Shown: positions 1 to 9,755 of the stretch, piece after piece
Numbering within the stretch: the first letter of the stretch is position 1
How the letters are laid out: each line of letters opens with the position of its first letter
Assembly: GCF_019243155.1 (NCBI RefSeq)
Contig: NZ_JAFAUS010000344.1
Coordinates: 1-36,431 of the forward strand
Reading direction: 5' to 3'
From: Mycobacterium sp.
Lineage (GTDB): Bacteria; Actinomycetota; Actinomycetes; Mycobacteriales; Mycobacteriaceae
Length of the DNA: 36,431 nt
Notes under the pieces: generated by a model
What the model saw: the letters and a program-made list of their open reading frames with translations, nothing else
Databases searched by the model: none
Told to the model about the DNA's origin: nothing
Translations under genes and position numbers: made by a program

Positions 1-941
1 ACCGGCAGGCGGCGCAACAGCTCCTCGATGACGTCGGCACCCTGGATCTTTCGCACCCACATCTCCGGGCGCAGGGTGATGCGGTGCGCGACGGCCGGCA
101 CCGCAAGCGCCTTGACATCCTCGGGGATCACGTAGTCCCTGCCCAGCAACAGCGCACGGGCGCGGGCCAACTGGACGAGGTCGAGTTCGGAGCGGGGGCT
201 GGCGCCGACCGCCACCTGCGGATGGTGCCGAGTGGCATTCGCCAGCGAAACCACATAGTGCAGAACGTCTTCGTGCACGGTCACCTGTTCGACCGATTCG
301 CGCATCGCCAGCAGGTCGTGCGCATCCACGACTTGATTGATCGTCGGCTCGGCGGAACCGCGCTCCAGGCGTCGGCGCAGCATCGAGGTTTCGTCCCGTT
401 CGGAGAGGTAGCGCAGTTCCAGCCGGATCGCGAATCGGTCGAGTTGCGCCTCGGGCAACGGATACGTGCCCTCGTACTCAATCGGATTGTCGGTGGCGAG
501 CACGACGAAAGGTTTTGGCAGGATGTGCGTTTCGCCGTCGATGCTCACCTGGCCTTCGGCCATCGCCTCCAGCAGCGCCGCCTGGGTCTTGGGCGGAGTG
601 CGGTTGATTTCGTCGGCCAGCAGCAGGTTGGTGAAAACGGGCCCGGTGCGGAACGCGAAGCGGCCCGACTGCATGTCGTAGATGGTGGAACCCAGCAGGT
701 CTGCGGGCAGCAGGTCCGGCGTGAACTGCACCCGGGTGAACTGGAGCCCCAGCGCCGCGGCGAACGACCTCGCGATCAACGTCTTACCGAGCCCCGGCAA
801 GTCCTCGATGAGAATGTGGCCGCGTGCGAGAACCGCGGTGAGAATGAGCGTCAGCGCCGATCGCTTCCCCACCACCACACGTTCGATTTCGTCGAGCACC
901 GCCTCGCAATGTGCGGTGGTTGTCGCGGCCGGGAGTGTCAT
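1..941 (-). CDS. moxR3: MoxR-family AAA+ ATPase (MoxR3-like), 3' end cut by window
   Basis: This AAA+ ATPase of the MoxR group is expected to act as a chaperone-like remodelling factor with von Willebrand-type or membrane partners. The translation shows a Walker A-like DLPGLGKT at about residues 47-54, Walker B LLLADE at 106-111 followed by INRTPPKTQAALLEAM, a sensor-1 segment ATDNPIEYEG at about 149-158 and PLPEAQLDRF at 161-170. The start ATG (complement of 939-941) overlaps the stop of the upstream gene as ATGA, so the genes are translationally coupled. About 313 codons are visible. From memory the M. tuberculosis MoxR3 (Rv3164c) has about 320, so only the last few codons lie outside. Sensor 1 reads ATDN where many relatives have ATQN. 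The ortholog assignment rests on recalled synteny. Confidence 0.93.
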   Translation of the reverse strand, partial: MTLPAATTTAHCEAVLDEIERVVVGKRSALTLILTAVLARGHILIEDLPGLGKTLIARSFAAALGLQFTRVQFTPDLLPADLLGSTIYDMQSGRFAFRTGPVFTNLLLADEINRTPPKTQAALLEAMAEGQVSIDGETHILPKPFVVLATDNPIEYEGTYPLPEAQLDRFAIRLELRYLSERDETSMLRRRLERGSAEPTINQVVDAHDLLAMRESVEQVTVHEDVLHYVVSLANATRHHPQVAVGASPRSELDLVQLARARALLLGRDYVIPEDVKALAVPAVAHRITLRPEMWVRKIQGADVIEELLRRLP

Positions 942-1420
942 ACCTGCTCCAACTTTCGCAGAATCTCTTCCAGGGCACCGCGCCCCGGGCCGGGGTGGTG
1001 GTCGCCGCTACGCGACACGTTGTTGGGGTTTACCCACTCCCACAGTTCGGCGCCGAACAGCATGCGGCCCGTCGCGTGGTATGCCGCGGGGTCCTTGGAT
1101 TGCCTTTGCCCGGTGGTCATTTCGTAGCGACGCGCCAGCATTGGACGCAGATGGCGGTCCCAGTCCCTTCGGGTGGACTCCGACCAACGGATCGTCGTCT
1201 CGGTGGCCGAAAGCCAGCGGCGCAGCGAATCCCCGATTTCGTCGGCGTCCGGCTCGGTCGCCTGGTCGGGGTCACGCCCCAGGACACGACGGAGACTGAG
1301 CAGCGCCAGCGTCAGGGCGACACCCGAGGCCGCCAGCACGAAACGATGCGCGTGCTGTACGAGCGCCAGTAGCTCCATTGCGATGATGAGGACAACCCCA
1401 AGGGCGACAGTTCTTTTCAT
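938..1420 (-). CDS. Small membrane protein of the moxR operon (Rv3165c-like)
   Basis: A 160-residue protein with two N-terminal hydrophobic segments (about residues 5-22 and 26-46) and a charged cytoplasmic tail rich in Arg, Asp and Glu. No catalytic motif is visible. It starts at the ATG complementary to 1418-1420, which overlaps the stop of the DUF4129 gene as ATGA, and its own stop overlaps the moxR start in the same way. The three genes therefore form one coupled operon. The length equals the one I recall for Rv3165c, the gene between moxR3 and Rv3166c in M. tuberculosis. A role in anchoring the MoxR complex to the membrane is an inference from context only. A much longer reading frame continues upstream but is low-complexity Arg-rich sequence opposite the real neighbour, so it was not used. 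Confidence 0.85.
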   Translation of the reverse strand: MKRTVALGVVLIIAMELLALVQHAHRFVLAASGVALTLALLSLRRVLGRDPDQATEPDADEIGDSLRRWLSATETTIRWSESTRRDWDRHLRPMLARRYEMTTGQRQSKDPAAYHATGRMLFGAELWEWVNPNNVSRSGDHHPGPGRGALEEILRKLEQV

Positions 1421-2427
1421 GCGGGGCTCCTCGAACCCAGTTCGTCGAGGACCAACTGAAGCACGCTCACCGCCATGTCGCGATGGCCTTCGTTCATCAC
1501 GTGCGGGCTGAACCGCGCCTCGGCGAACAGATTCACCAACTGCACTGCGTTGTCGGCATGCAACGCATGATGCTCGACCGCACGGGCCAACACCTCGGTC
1601 GGGGTGTCGAAGTCCTGCGGGACGGCGCCGGGCACGTTCGCGAGCTCGCGTTCCATCGCCGCGTAACAGGCGATGATCGCCTCTCGCGGTTCGCGATTGG
1701 GGTCTGCCATCTCGGCCAGCCCCCGCTCGGCCGCACGAACGAGCGACTCCGATTGCGTTGGCGGCAAGGGTGTTTCGACAGGATCGTCGCTCAGTGTGCT
1801 TGGCGGAGGCTGCGCGCGCCACCGCCGCCGCGACATGACGACGGTGCCCGCGACAAGCAGAAACAACATCGGGACGGTGATCACCAGCATTACCCCGAGC
1901 ACGTCCCCACCGTTGTTGCGCGGATGGTGCTGCTGCGGTGGCGGTGCGCCGGGGTGGGCCGCGGGCTGCGAACCGGTATCCGACTGGGATGGTGAGGACC
2001 CGATGCCATGGCCCGCCACGAGGCGGGACAGCAGCAACACGAGCAGCAGCCACGCCACGATCACGCCGAGCCCGATGAGCACGACCCGCCAACTCGGTCT
2101 GCCCTTGCCGGTGCCGAGCATCTCGGACAGATCGCCGGCGCGCGGAGCCGCCGCACGCGGGTCTCGCAACCGCGCGATGACCGCGATCCCTACCAGCGCG
2201 GTCGTGGCGGCCAGCGTCCCCACCACAAAGAGCAGCGCCGCCCGGCCACTACCCGGCTCGCTGCGCACGGCCTGGTGCGGAACCGGTATGTATCCGCGCA
2301 GCGCGGCAGTGACGACGAGCAGCAGCACGGCCAGGGCGACGACCCGCCCCGTGGGTTTGTCCAAACCAGGCATTGGCATCCCGCCGGCCGGTTTGTCTGC
2401 CGCCGTCGCGGCACCGGCTAGCCCCAT
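1417..2427 (-). CDS. DUF4129 domain membrane protein (Rv3166c-like)
   Basis: A 336-residue integral membrane protein with about four hydrophobic segments (residues 27-45, 62-84, 113-135 and 174-197). Between the third and fourth lies a Pro/His/Gln-rich linker that is probably extracytoplasmic. A C-terminal soluble domain (about 225-335) has the DUF4129 pattern REAIIACYAAMERELA followed by TPTEVLARAV and FSPHVM. DUF4129 proteins commonly sit beside MoxR and DUF58 genes, as here, and are thought to belong to a transglutaminase/MoxR membrane system; their reaction is unknown. The start is uncertain: ATG at 2427 gives the longest form, while Met17 and Met19 lie just before the first membrane helix and one of them follows a GGCGGG. 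It is the first gene of the moxR operon in view. Confidence 0.85.
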   Translation of the reverse strand: MGLAGAATAADKPAGGMPMPGLDKPTGRVVALAVLLLVVTAALRGYIPVPHQAVRSEPGSGRAALLFVVGTLAATTALVGIAVIARLRDPRAAAPRAGDLSEMLGTGKGRPSWRVVLIGLGVIVAWLLLVLLLSRLVAGHGIGSSPSQSDTGSQPAAHPGAPPPQQHHPRNNGGDVLGVMLVITVPMLFLLVAGTVVMSRRRWRAQPPPSTLSDDPVETPLPPTQSESLVRAAERGLAEMADPNREPREAIIACYAAMERELANVPGAVPQDFDTPTEVLARAVEHHALHADNAVQLVNLFAEARFSPHVMNEGHRDMAVSVLQLVLDELGSRSPA

Positions 2428-2448
2428 ACTGGCACGTCAGGGGCCTCG

Positions 2449-2475
2449 TTATCCACAGTCGGCGGTTCATCCACA
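2449..2475. promoter_or_regulatory. Pair of DnaA-box-like 9-mers
   Basis: TTATCCACA at 2449-2457 is an exact match to the classical DnaA box. A second copy, TCATCCACA at 2467-2475, differs at one base. They are in direct orientation with an 18-base start-to-start spacing. They sit in the 64-base gap between the divergent DUF4129 and DUF222-HNH genes. Whether DnaA binds here or the motif belongs to the HNH gene is not shown by the sequence. Confidence 0.5.
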
Positions 2476-2491
2476 GATCCGGTTTCAAGGC

Positions 2492-3919
2492 GTGTTTGTC
2501 GAACATGCGTTCGATACTCTCGATCACGTGGGTCAGATCGTGAACGAAGATCAAGCGCGAGAGCGGATCGGTGCCGCGCTCGACGCGATCGACGTCGCCC
2601 ACGATGTGCTGCGTGGAACCTCGTCGGATGTGGTCGCCAACGCCTTCCGCATCGAGGTCGCCGAGCGGCTGGAGAATCAGCACCGCATCAACCGCGGCTT
2701 GATGTACCGGATTTTCGGTGAAATCGCCGACCCGCCCGACGGGGCCGGGTTCGTGCCCGCAGTCCGCGACAAGCTGTGGGCGCGGCTGCGCATCACGCCG
2801 AAGGAAATCACGCGCCGCTTCAAACTCGCGGCGCGGATCCGGCCGCGGCGCTCGCTGACCGGGCCGCCGCTGCAACCCGAGTTGCCAGAGTTGGCGCTGG
2901 CGGTGGAAGCCGGCGGGCTCGGGGAGGACCACATCCGGGCGATCTGCGAAGCCATGGACACGTTGCCCTCGTGCGTCCCATCGGCAGCTGCCGCGGACGC
3001 CGAACGCACTCTGGTGGAGCATGCGGCCAAACTCGACGCCGCGGTCATCACCAAGCTCGGCCAGAGGATCGCCGACTACCTCAACCCGGATGGCCAGTTC
3101 ACCGACGTCGACCGGGCCCGCCGGCGCGGACTGCGCTTGGGCCCGCAGGGGCCCGACGGGATGTCGCGGCTGTCCGGACTGCTCGACCCCGAGGCACGCG
3201 CCTATCTCGAAGCCATCGAAGCGGCCGTGCGGCCGGGCCGCCATCTACCCGACGGCGCGGGTACAGATCCCGACACGCGCGACGAGCGCACACCGGCCCA
3301 ACGTTGCCACGACGCATTGAAACTCGGCCTCGAAGCCGCCATCGCCTCCGGTGGGCTGGGGACGCACCGCGGCCATCCCGTCACGGTCATCGCCACCACC
3401 ACGTTGACCGAACTCAATCAAGCGGCACACGCGGTCCTCGACTCGTCGGTGCCGATGCCGGTACCCGCGAGAACGGGTGGCGGTTCCAGGCTGCCGATGC
3501 CGGACCTGATTCGCATGGCAGCCAAAGCGATTCACTACCTGGCCGTGTTTGACGAGCACACCGGCCGACCGCTGTACCTCGGTCGCCAGAAACGGATCGC
3601 CACTGCCGACCAGCGAATCATCTGCCATGCGCGCGACCGCGGCTGCACACGGCCGAACTGCCTGGAACCGGGCTATCACTGCGAAGTTCACCATGCACCG
3701 GATTGGGCGAACGGCGGCAGCACCGATGCGGACAAGCTGTTCTTCGCCTGCGGATGCGACCATGCCGCGGCGAGCCGCGACGAATGGCGCACCGCGGTCA
3801 CCGACAGCGGGCGACTGGGTTGGACCGACGGGAACGGTCCGCTGGAAATCAACCACGCGCACCATCCCGACGAACTTCTCCGCGGCGATCCCGATCCGCC
3901 GGAACGAGGGGGCAATTGA
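2492..3919 (+). CDS. DUF222 / HNH endonuclease domain protein (13E12 repeat family)
   Basis: A 475-residue protein of the multicopy actinobacterial DUF222-HNH family (13E12 type in mycobacteria). The N-terminal two thirds are DUF222, with a helical start (DALDAIDVAHDVLRG region) and the typical RARRRGLRLGPQGPDGMSRLSGLLDPEARA segment before residue 250, given here as two motifs in sequence. The C-terminal HNH nuclease (about residues 365-440) has CHARDRGCTRPNC, then CEVHHAPDWANGG as the ββα-metal core, then an FACGCDH metal-site remnant. The HNH catalytic residues look intact. No ATG lies near the N-terminus. GTG at 2492 is the most upstream sensible start, and GTG 2528 or 2540 are alternatives. 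The following methyltransferase overlaps its stop. These genes are often mobile or amplified, and this copy interrupts the synteny I recall between Rv3166c and Rv3167c. Confidence 0.88.
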   Translation: MFVEHAFDTLDHVGQIVNEDQARERIGAALDAIDVAHDVLRGTSSDVVANAFRIEVAERLENQHRINRGLMYRIFGEIADPPDGAGFVPAVRDKLWARLRITPKEITRRFKLAARIRPRRSLTGPPLQPELPELALAVEAGGLGEDHIRAICEAMDTLPSCVPSAAAADAERTLVEHAAKLDAAVITKLGQRIADYLNPDGQFTDVDRARRRGLRLGPQGPDGMSRLSGLLDPEARAYLEAIEAAVRPGRHLPDGAGTDPDTRDERTPAQRCHDALKLGLEAAIASGGLGTHRGHPVTVIATTTLTELNQAAHAVLDSSVPMPVPARTGGGSRLPMPDLIRMAAKAIHYLAVFDEHTGRPLYLGRQKRIATADQRIICHARDRGCTRPNCLEPGYHCEVHHAPDWANGGSTDADKLFFACGCDHAAASRDEWRTAVTDSGRLGWTDGNGPLEINHAHHPDELLRGDPDPPERGGN

Positions 3920-4569
3920 GCTGGGTTCTACCGAAGCGCTCCGCCCGGTGGGACACTCGGCATGTGCCGCCATATCGGGATGTCGACGCGTACAACGACC
4001 GTGCCGACGGTTACGAACACGGCTGGCGCGGTCGCCTGCACCACCAGATCGTCGACCGAACCGTCAGCCTGGCGGTGGCGACCGTCGCCGCGCCTGAGCG
4101 CATTCTCGACGTGGGATGCGGGACCGGTTATCTGCTGCGGTCGCTGGCTCGCCGTTACCCGGACGCCAAGCTGTTGGCCGGCATCGACGCGGCACCGCAA
4201 ATGATCACGGCCGCACAGGCTCTCGCCGACGACGATCGTCTGAGCTTCACCCGCGGGGTGGCCGAGGAGATCGGCCACCCCGACGGAACATTCGACTTGG
4301 TCGTCAGCACAACGTCATTCGATCACTGGTCCGACCAGTTGGCGGGGCTCGTCGAGTGCGCTCGGGTGCTGCGGCCCGGCGGTCGGCTGGTGCTCGTCGA
4401 TCAGTTGTCACGCTGGCTGGTGCCGACGCTCGCGGGCACTCGTCGCGGCAAGGCCCGCACCCCGCACCGCGCCGAGCGTCTGCTGGCGCAGGCGGGATTC
4501 CAGTCCGTGCGGTGGCACAAGGTGCACACCATGATCATCAACGGGGCGACCGCGACGAAACCGGCCTAG
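3916..4569 (+). CDS. Class I SAM-dependent methyltransferase
   Basis: A 217-residue Rossmann-fold methyltransferase (Methyltransf_11 type). Motif I is ILDVGCGTGYLLRSLA, followed by AGIDAAPQMI as the acidic motif II, FDLVVSTTSFDHW as motif post-I/IV and VLRPGGRLVLVD as motif V. The substrate is unknown. The chosen start is TTG 3916, which overlaps the nuclease stop (TTGA) and follows a GAGGGGG Shine-Dalgarno-like run at a good distance. GTG 3964 would remove 16 residues and is the alternative. The 3' end overlaps the stop of the convergent SDR by the four bases CTAG. The short C-terminal region carries AERLLAQAGF, common in small-molecule and quinone-type methyltransferases, but this is not enough to assign a substrate. 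Confidence 0.85.
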   Translation: MSWVLPKRSARWDTRHVPPYRDVDAYNDRADGYEHGWRGRLHHQIVDRTVSLAVATVAAPERILDVGCGTGYLLRSLARRYPDAKLLAGIDAAPQMITAAQALADDDRLSFTRGVAEEIGHPDGTFDLVVSTTSFDHWSDQLAGLVECARVLRPGGRLVLVDQLSRWLVPTLAGTRRGKARTPHRAERLLAQAGFQSVRWHKVHTMIINGATATKPA

Positions 4570-5435
4570 CCCAGCTCGAAGGGCCGGAAGCTGCCATCGA
4601 GCACCTGAAGATGGCCGATCGTGCGTCCCGTGACCTTGCCGGGATCGACCAGGGTCAATTCCACTGCCGCTTGGGCGAATTCGTCGGCCGAGGCGGTGTC
4701 GTCGAATCCGCCGGCATAGTAGGAGAGCCCGGGCGTGAGGATCGGCTTCGACGGCGACAACGCGTTCACCGTGATGTTGTGGTCGGCGAGGTCGAATGCC
4801 GCACACTGAGTGAGGTGTTCCAGCGCCGCCTTCGAACCGCCGTACCCGGGCAGGACTCCCCCGCTGCGGTCGGGGTAGGGCCCGTCGCCCGGCAGCCTGG
4901 AGGCGACCGAGGTCACGTTGATGATCGAGCCGCCGCCCACGTCCAACATGTCGGGGCACACCAATTGCATCAGCTCGTAGGCGGCGAACACCGCGATGTC
5001 GAAATGGCGGCGATACGCCTGCAACGGTGTGCTGACGAACCCGAGCCAGCCCGGCTTGGCGGCCGACACCGGCTTCGCCGACTTCGCACGCGGCGCGGCA
5101 CCGGGCACCGGCGGACGTCCGGGGGCGGTGAAGGCCGCGTTGTTGATCAGGATTGTGATGGCGCCCAAGTCATCTCGGGCCGATTCCACCAATCGGGCGA
5201 TGTCCTCGCGGTCGGTCAGGTCGGCCCGGACCGCCATCGCGCGACCGCCCGCTGCCTCGATGTCGGCGACCGTCTCTCCGATGGTCCCCGGCAACCGGTC
5301 GTCCCACACCTCTTCGGTGCGCCCAGCGACCGCCACCGCCGCACCCTCGCCCGCCAGCGCCAGCGCGATCGCCCGGCCCAGGCCGCGGCTGCCGCCGGTG
5401 ACGATCGCGGCCCGGCCCGTAAGGCGCCCCGTCAT
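4566..5435 (-). CDS. Short-chain dehydrogenase/reductase (SDR)
   Basis: A 289-residue classical SDR using NAD(P)H. The cofactor-binding glycine motif is TGGSRGLG at residues 13-20. LINNAA at about 96-101 replaces the usual NNAG, the catalytic Ser region is SVAS around 176-179 and the YGGSK catalytic Tyr/Lys pair is at 198-202. An Ala/Pro/Lys-rich insertion of about 25 residues (roughly 103-128) follows the NNAA motif and is unusual for the family. The start ATG at 5435 overlaps the TetR stop as ATGA, so the gene is probably cotranscribed with and downstream of the regulator. Its stop overlaps that of the convergent methyltransferase. The substrate is unknown. The ATGA coupling suggests a function within the TetR regulon. 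Confidence 0.9.
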   Translation of the reverse strand: MTGRLTGRAAIVTGGSRGLGRAIALALAGEGAAVAVAGRTEEVWDDRLPGTIGETVADIEAAGGRAMAVRADLTDREDIARLVESARDDLGAITILINNAAFTAPGRPPVPGAAPRAKSAKPVSAAKPGWLGFVSTPLQAYRRHFDIAVFAAYELMQLVCPDMLDVGGGSIINVTSVASRLPGDGPYPDRSGGVLPGYGGSKAALEHLTQCAAFDLADHNITVNALSPSKPILTPGLSYYAGGFDDTASADEFAQAAVELTLVDPGKVTGRTIGHLQVLDGSFRPFELG

Positions 5436-6034
5436 CGGGTCACCCCATGCACGACGATGGCGGTGGTCTGATCCACCCACTGTTGGTCCAGTTCTTCCTC
5501 CGGGCGCAACAACATCCGCAGCATCGTCGCTCCCCCGATCAGTTCGATCAACCGGTCGGGGTCCACATCGGGATGCGCCTCACCCCGGTCGACGGCCTCG
5601 CGCAACCGCACCCGCACCGCGATAAACAGGTCGGTGAACCGCGCCATCACCCGGGCGTTCAAAGCCGGATCGGCCGTCATGTCGGCCACCAGACCGGGCA
5701 GGGCGGCGCGAACCACGGGCGTGGTGAATACGTCGCGGGTGGCCTCGATCATCATCCGCAAATCGGCGGCGATATCACCGGCCGGGGCCTCCAGCGCGCT
5801 GGGCGCCGTCGGAAACGCTGCCTCGTGCACCAACTCGGCCTTGCTCGACCACCGGCGGTAGAGCGCCGATTTCGTAGTCCCCGCGCGTTCGGCCACCGCG
5901 GCCAGGCTGAGGTTCGAATAGCCGATTTCCACGAGCAATTTTGCCGTCGCCGATAGGATGGCCGAGTCGATGCGCGGGTCCCGCGGTCGGCCGGCCCCCG
6001 GGGCCTTGTCAAGGGCGGACTGGTCTGCTTTCAT
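5432..6034 (-). CDS. TetR-family transcriptional regulator (Rv3167c-like)
   Basis: A 200-residue TetR regulator. The N-terminal helix-turn-helix (about residues 24-70) contains ILSATAKLLVEIGYSNLSL, AVAERAGTTKSALYRRW and SKAELV, all classical. The C-terminal ligand domain includes a conserved VRAALPGLVADM segment. It is divergent from the phosphotransferase-like gene at 6124, with an 89-base gap holding a candidate operator and tandem repeats, so autoregulation and control of the 6124-8390 pair are likely. In M. tuberculosis the same TetR / phosphotransferase / hypothetical arrangement occurs as Rv3167c-Rv3168-Rv3169, and Rv3167c has been reported to act as a repressor affecting host-cell death. 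The effector molecule cannot be read from the sequence. Confidence 0.93.
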   Translation of the reverse strand: MKADQSALDKAPGAGRPRDPRIDSAILSATAKLLVEIGYSNLSLAAVAERAGTTKSALYRRWSSKAELVHEAAFPTAPSALEAPAGDIAADLRMMIEATRDVFTTPVVRAALPGLVADMTADPALNARVMARFTDLFIAVRVRLREAVDRGEAHPDVDPDRLIELIGGATMLRMLLRPEEELDQQWVDQTTAIVVHGVTR

Positions 6035-6036
6035 AA

Positions 6037-7274
<1,238 letters not shown>

Positions 7275-7275
<1 letters not shown>

Positions 7276-8390
7276 TGCTCGGACCGCTCGACGAGTTCCC
7301 GGTACACCAGATCCCCCAGCCGATTGCGTGGCCGGGCTCCTCGGACCGCAACTTCTACGACCGCTCCTACTTCAACGCCCACGACCGCACCGGCAACATC
7401 TTCGTGATCAGCGGCATCGGCTACTACCCCAACCTTGGCGTGAAGGATGCGTTCTTCCTCGTCCGGCGCGCGGACACCCAGACCGCGGTGCACCTGTCCG
7501 ACGCCATCGACCAGGATCGGCTCAACCAGCACGTCAACGGATACCGGATCGAGGTCGTCGAGCCCCTGAAAACCCTGCGGCTGACCCTCGACGAAACCGA
7601 AGGTATCGCAGCCGATCTCACGTGGAAGGGCTTGTTCGACGTCGTGCAGGAACAGCCGCACATCCTGCGGACCGGCAACCGCGTCACCCTGGACGCGCAG
7701 CGTTTCGCGCAACTCGGCAGCTGGAGCGGGCACATCAGTATCGACGGCGAGAAAATCGTGGTCGACCCCAACACCTGGATTGGCAGTCGCGACCGGTCGT
7801 GGGGCATCCGCCCGATCGGCGAGGCCGAGCCTGCGGGCCGGCCCGCCGACCCGCCCTTCGAGGGCATGTGGTGGCTGTACGTGCCGATGGCGTTCGACGA
7901 GTTCGCGATCGTCCTGATCATCCAGGAGGAGCCCGACGGGTTCCGCTCGCTCAACGACTGCACCCGGATCTGGCGCGACGGTCGCGTCGAGCAACTCGGC
8001 TGGCCGCGGGTCAAGATCCACTATCGGTCCGGCACCCGCATTCCCACCGGCGCCACGATCGACGCCACGGCTCCGGACGGCACCGCGGTGCACTTCGATG
8101 TCGAGTCCAAGCTGCCGGTGCCCATTCACGTCGGCGGCGGCTACGGCGGCGACTCGGACTGGACGCACGGCCTGTGGAAGGGCGAGAAGTTCGTCGAACG
8201 GCTGACCTACGACATGACCGACCCGGCGATCATCTCGCGTTCGGGCTTCGGCGTAATCGATCACGTGGGCCGCGCGGTGTGTCGTGACGGTGACGGATCC
8301 CCGGTCGAGGGCTGGGGCCTCTACGAGCACGGCGCGCTGGGGCGCCACGACCCGTCGGGGTTCGCCGACTGGCTAACCGTCGCGCCCTAA
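7275..8390 (+). CDS. Conserved protein, AttH/DUF7064-7065-like (Rv3169-like)
   Basis: A 371-residue protein without membrane segments or signal peptide. It is rich in Trp/Gly/Asp and has repeated β-strand-like segments (GNIFVISGIGYYPNLGVKD, WSGHISIDGEKI, EGMWWLYVPMAFDEFAIV, HVGGGYGGDSDW). The pattern resembles lipocalin-like AttH/CrtC-type proteins, often annotated DUF7064/7065, but I cannot assign a reaction. It is coupled by TAATG to the phosphotransferase-like gene and the pair is conserved in M. tuberculosis (Rv3168-Rv3169), so they probably act on the same substrate. The 3' end runs 18 bases into the end of the convergent LLM oxidoreductase gene. Confidence 0.85.
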
Positions 8391-9755
8391 CCGGCCTAAC
8401 CGATACCTCGCACCCGGATGGTCATCCGGCAGTAGCGGTCCCGGGTTACCCAGCCGTTCGCGCAGCGTGGAGCGCGGCACCTGTTCGGGCACTCGGCCCC
8501 GTCGACGAAGTTCTGGCACAACGAATTTCGCGAAGTCGACGAAGGTGCCCGGCGTCGTCACGTAGGCCAGGTTGAAGCCGTCGACGTCGGCCTCGTCGAC
8601 CCAGCGCTCGAGCTCATCGGCCACTTCCACCGGCGAGCCCACCAGGACGGGGCCGCGGCCGCCGATGCCGATCTCCTCGGCCAATTCCCTTGCGGTCCAA
8701 GTGCGCTCGGGAGTGGTGAACGAGGCCAGCGCGGACCTGTTGGCGTCGGTCTCGCTGTACCGCAACGGATCATCGTCGCCGAGCTCGGCCAGGTCGACCC
8801 CGGTCCAGCCGCCGAACAGGGCGAGCGCGCCGCTGGTGCTGACATACTTGCAGTACTCGTCGAGCTTGGCGACGGCCTCCCCGTGCGTCTCGGCGACAAT
8901 CGGGGTGACCATCGTGAATACCTTGATGGACCGCGGGTCGCGGCCCAGTTCCGCTGCGGCCGTGCGTAATGCGCGCACCGGACCGCGCACGGTCTGCGGC
9001 GTCGGGCCCGAGATGAACGCCGCCTCGGCATTGGCCGCCGCGAACTTCACGCCCCGCGGCGAGGCGCCGGCCTGGAAGAGCACCGGCGTCCGTTGCGGCG
9101 ACGGTTCACACAGGTGCGGACCGGGGACCGAGAAATACCGGCCCTTGTGCTCGATGTCGTGCACCTTGGCCGGGTCCGTGAACACGCCGCGCTCCCGGTC
9201 GCGGACGACGGCGTCGGACTCCCACGACGCCTCCCACAGCTTGTAGCAGACCTCGAGGTACTCGTCGGCGATCTCGTAACGCTGGTCGTGTGGAATCTGC
9301 GCGTCCAGGCCGAGATTGCGTGCGGCACTGTCCAAATACGACGTGACGATGTTCCAGGCCACCCTGCCGCCGGTGAGGTGGTCCAGCGTCGACAGCCGGC
9401 GCGCCAGCGAGTAGGGCTGCTCGTATGTCAACGACAGCGTGATGCCGAACCCGAGTGTCTCGGTCACCGCCGCCATCGCCGAGACGGGGACGGTCGGGTC
9501 GTTGACCGGGAACTGCGCGGCATCGACCACCGCCGCATCTCGCGAGCCGCCGTACACGTCGTAGGCGCCCAATACATCGGCGAGGAACAGCGCGTCGAAG
9601 CCGCCCGCCTCCAGGATTCGGGCCAGCTCGGTCCAGTACCCGAGCCCTTTGTACCGGTAACCCTGATCGTCGGGATGGCGCCACAGACCGGCCGACTGAT
9701 GCCCGACACAGGCCATGTCGAACGCGTTGAGAAAAATCCGGCGCGTCGCGGTCAT
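8373..9755 (-). CDS. LLM-class monooxygenase, NtaA/SnaA/DszA family
   Basis: A 460-residue flavin-dependent monooxygenase of the NtaA/SnaA/DszA/SoxA group, which uses FMNH2 supplied by a separate reductase. Family traits are the N-terminus RRIFLNAFDM, GFDALFLADVLG, the TLDHLTGGRVAWNIVTSY block, RYEIADEYLEVCYKLWE, and VLFQAGASPRGVKFAA. The length matches the family. The ATG at 9755 overlaps the stop of the transporter as ATGA, so the two are one transcription unit, transporter first. Uptake of a sulfur- or nitrogen-containing small molecule followed by oxidative cleavage is the natural reading, but the substrate is not evident and no reductase lies nearby. The 3' end overlaps the convergent gene by 18 bases. 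The pair separates genes that are adjacent in M. tuberculosis. Confidence 0.9.
   Translation of the reverse strand: MTATRRIFLNAFDMACVGHQSAGLWRHPDDQGYRYKGLGYWTELARILEAGGFDALFLADVLGAYDVYGGSRDAAVVDAAQFPVNDPTVPVSAMAAVTETLGFGITLSLTYEQPYSLARRLSTLDHLTGGRVAWNIVTSYLDSAARNLGLDAQIPHDQRYEIADEYLEVCYKLWEASWESDAVVRDRERGVFTDPAKVHDIEHKGRYFSVPGPHLCEPSPQRTPVLFQAGASPRGVKFAAANAEAAFISGPTPQTVRGPVRALRTAAAELGRDPRSIKVFTMVTPIVAETHGEAVAKLDEYCKYVSTSGALALFGGWTGVDLAELGDDDPLRYSETDANRSALASFTTPERTWTARELAEEIGIGGRGPVLVGSPVEVADELERWVDEADVDGFNLAYVTTPGTFVDFAKFVVPELRRRGRVPEQVPRSTLRERLGNPGPLLPDDHPGARYRLGRLGRDG

Noticed and set aside
938..2092. Long N-terminal extension of the small moxR-operon membrane protein
   Set aside because: The extension is Arg-rich low-complexity sequence opposite the DUF4129 gene, and the 160-residue form has the ATGA overlap and the known length.
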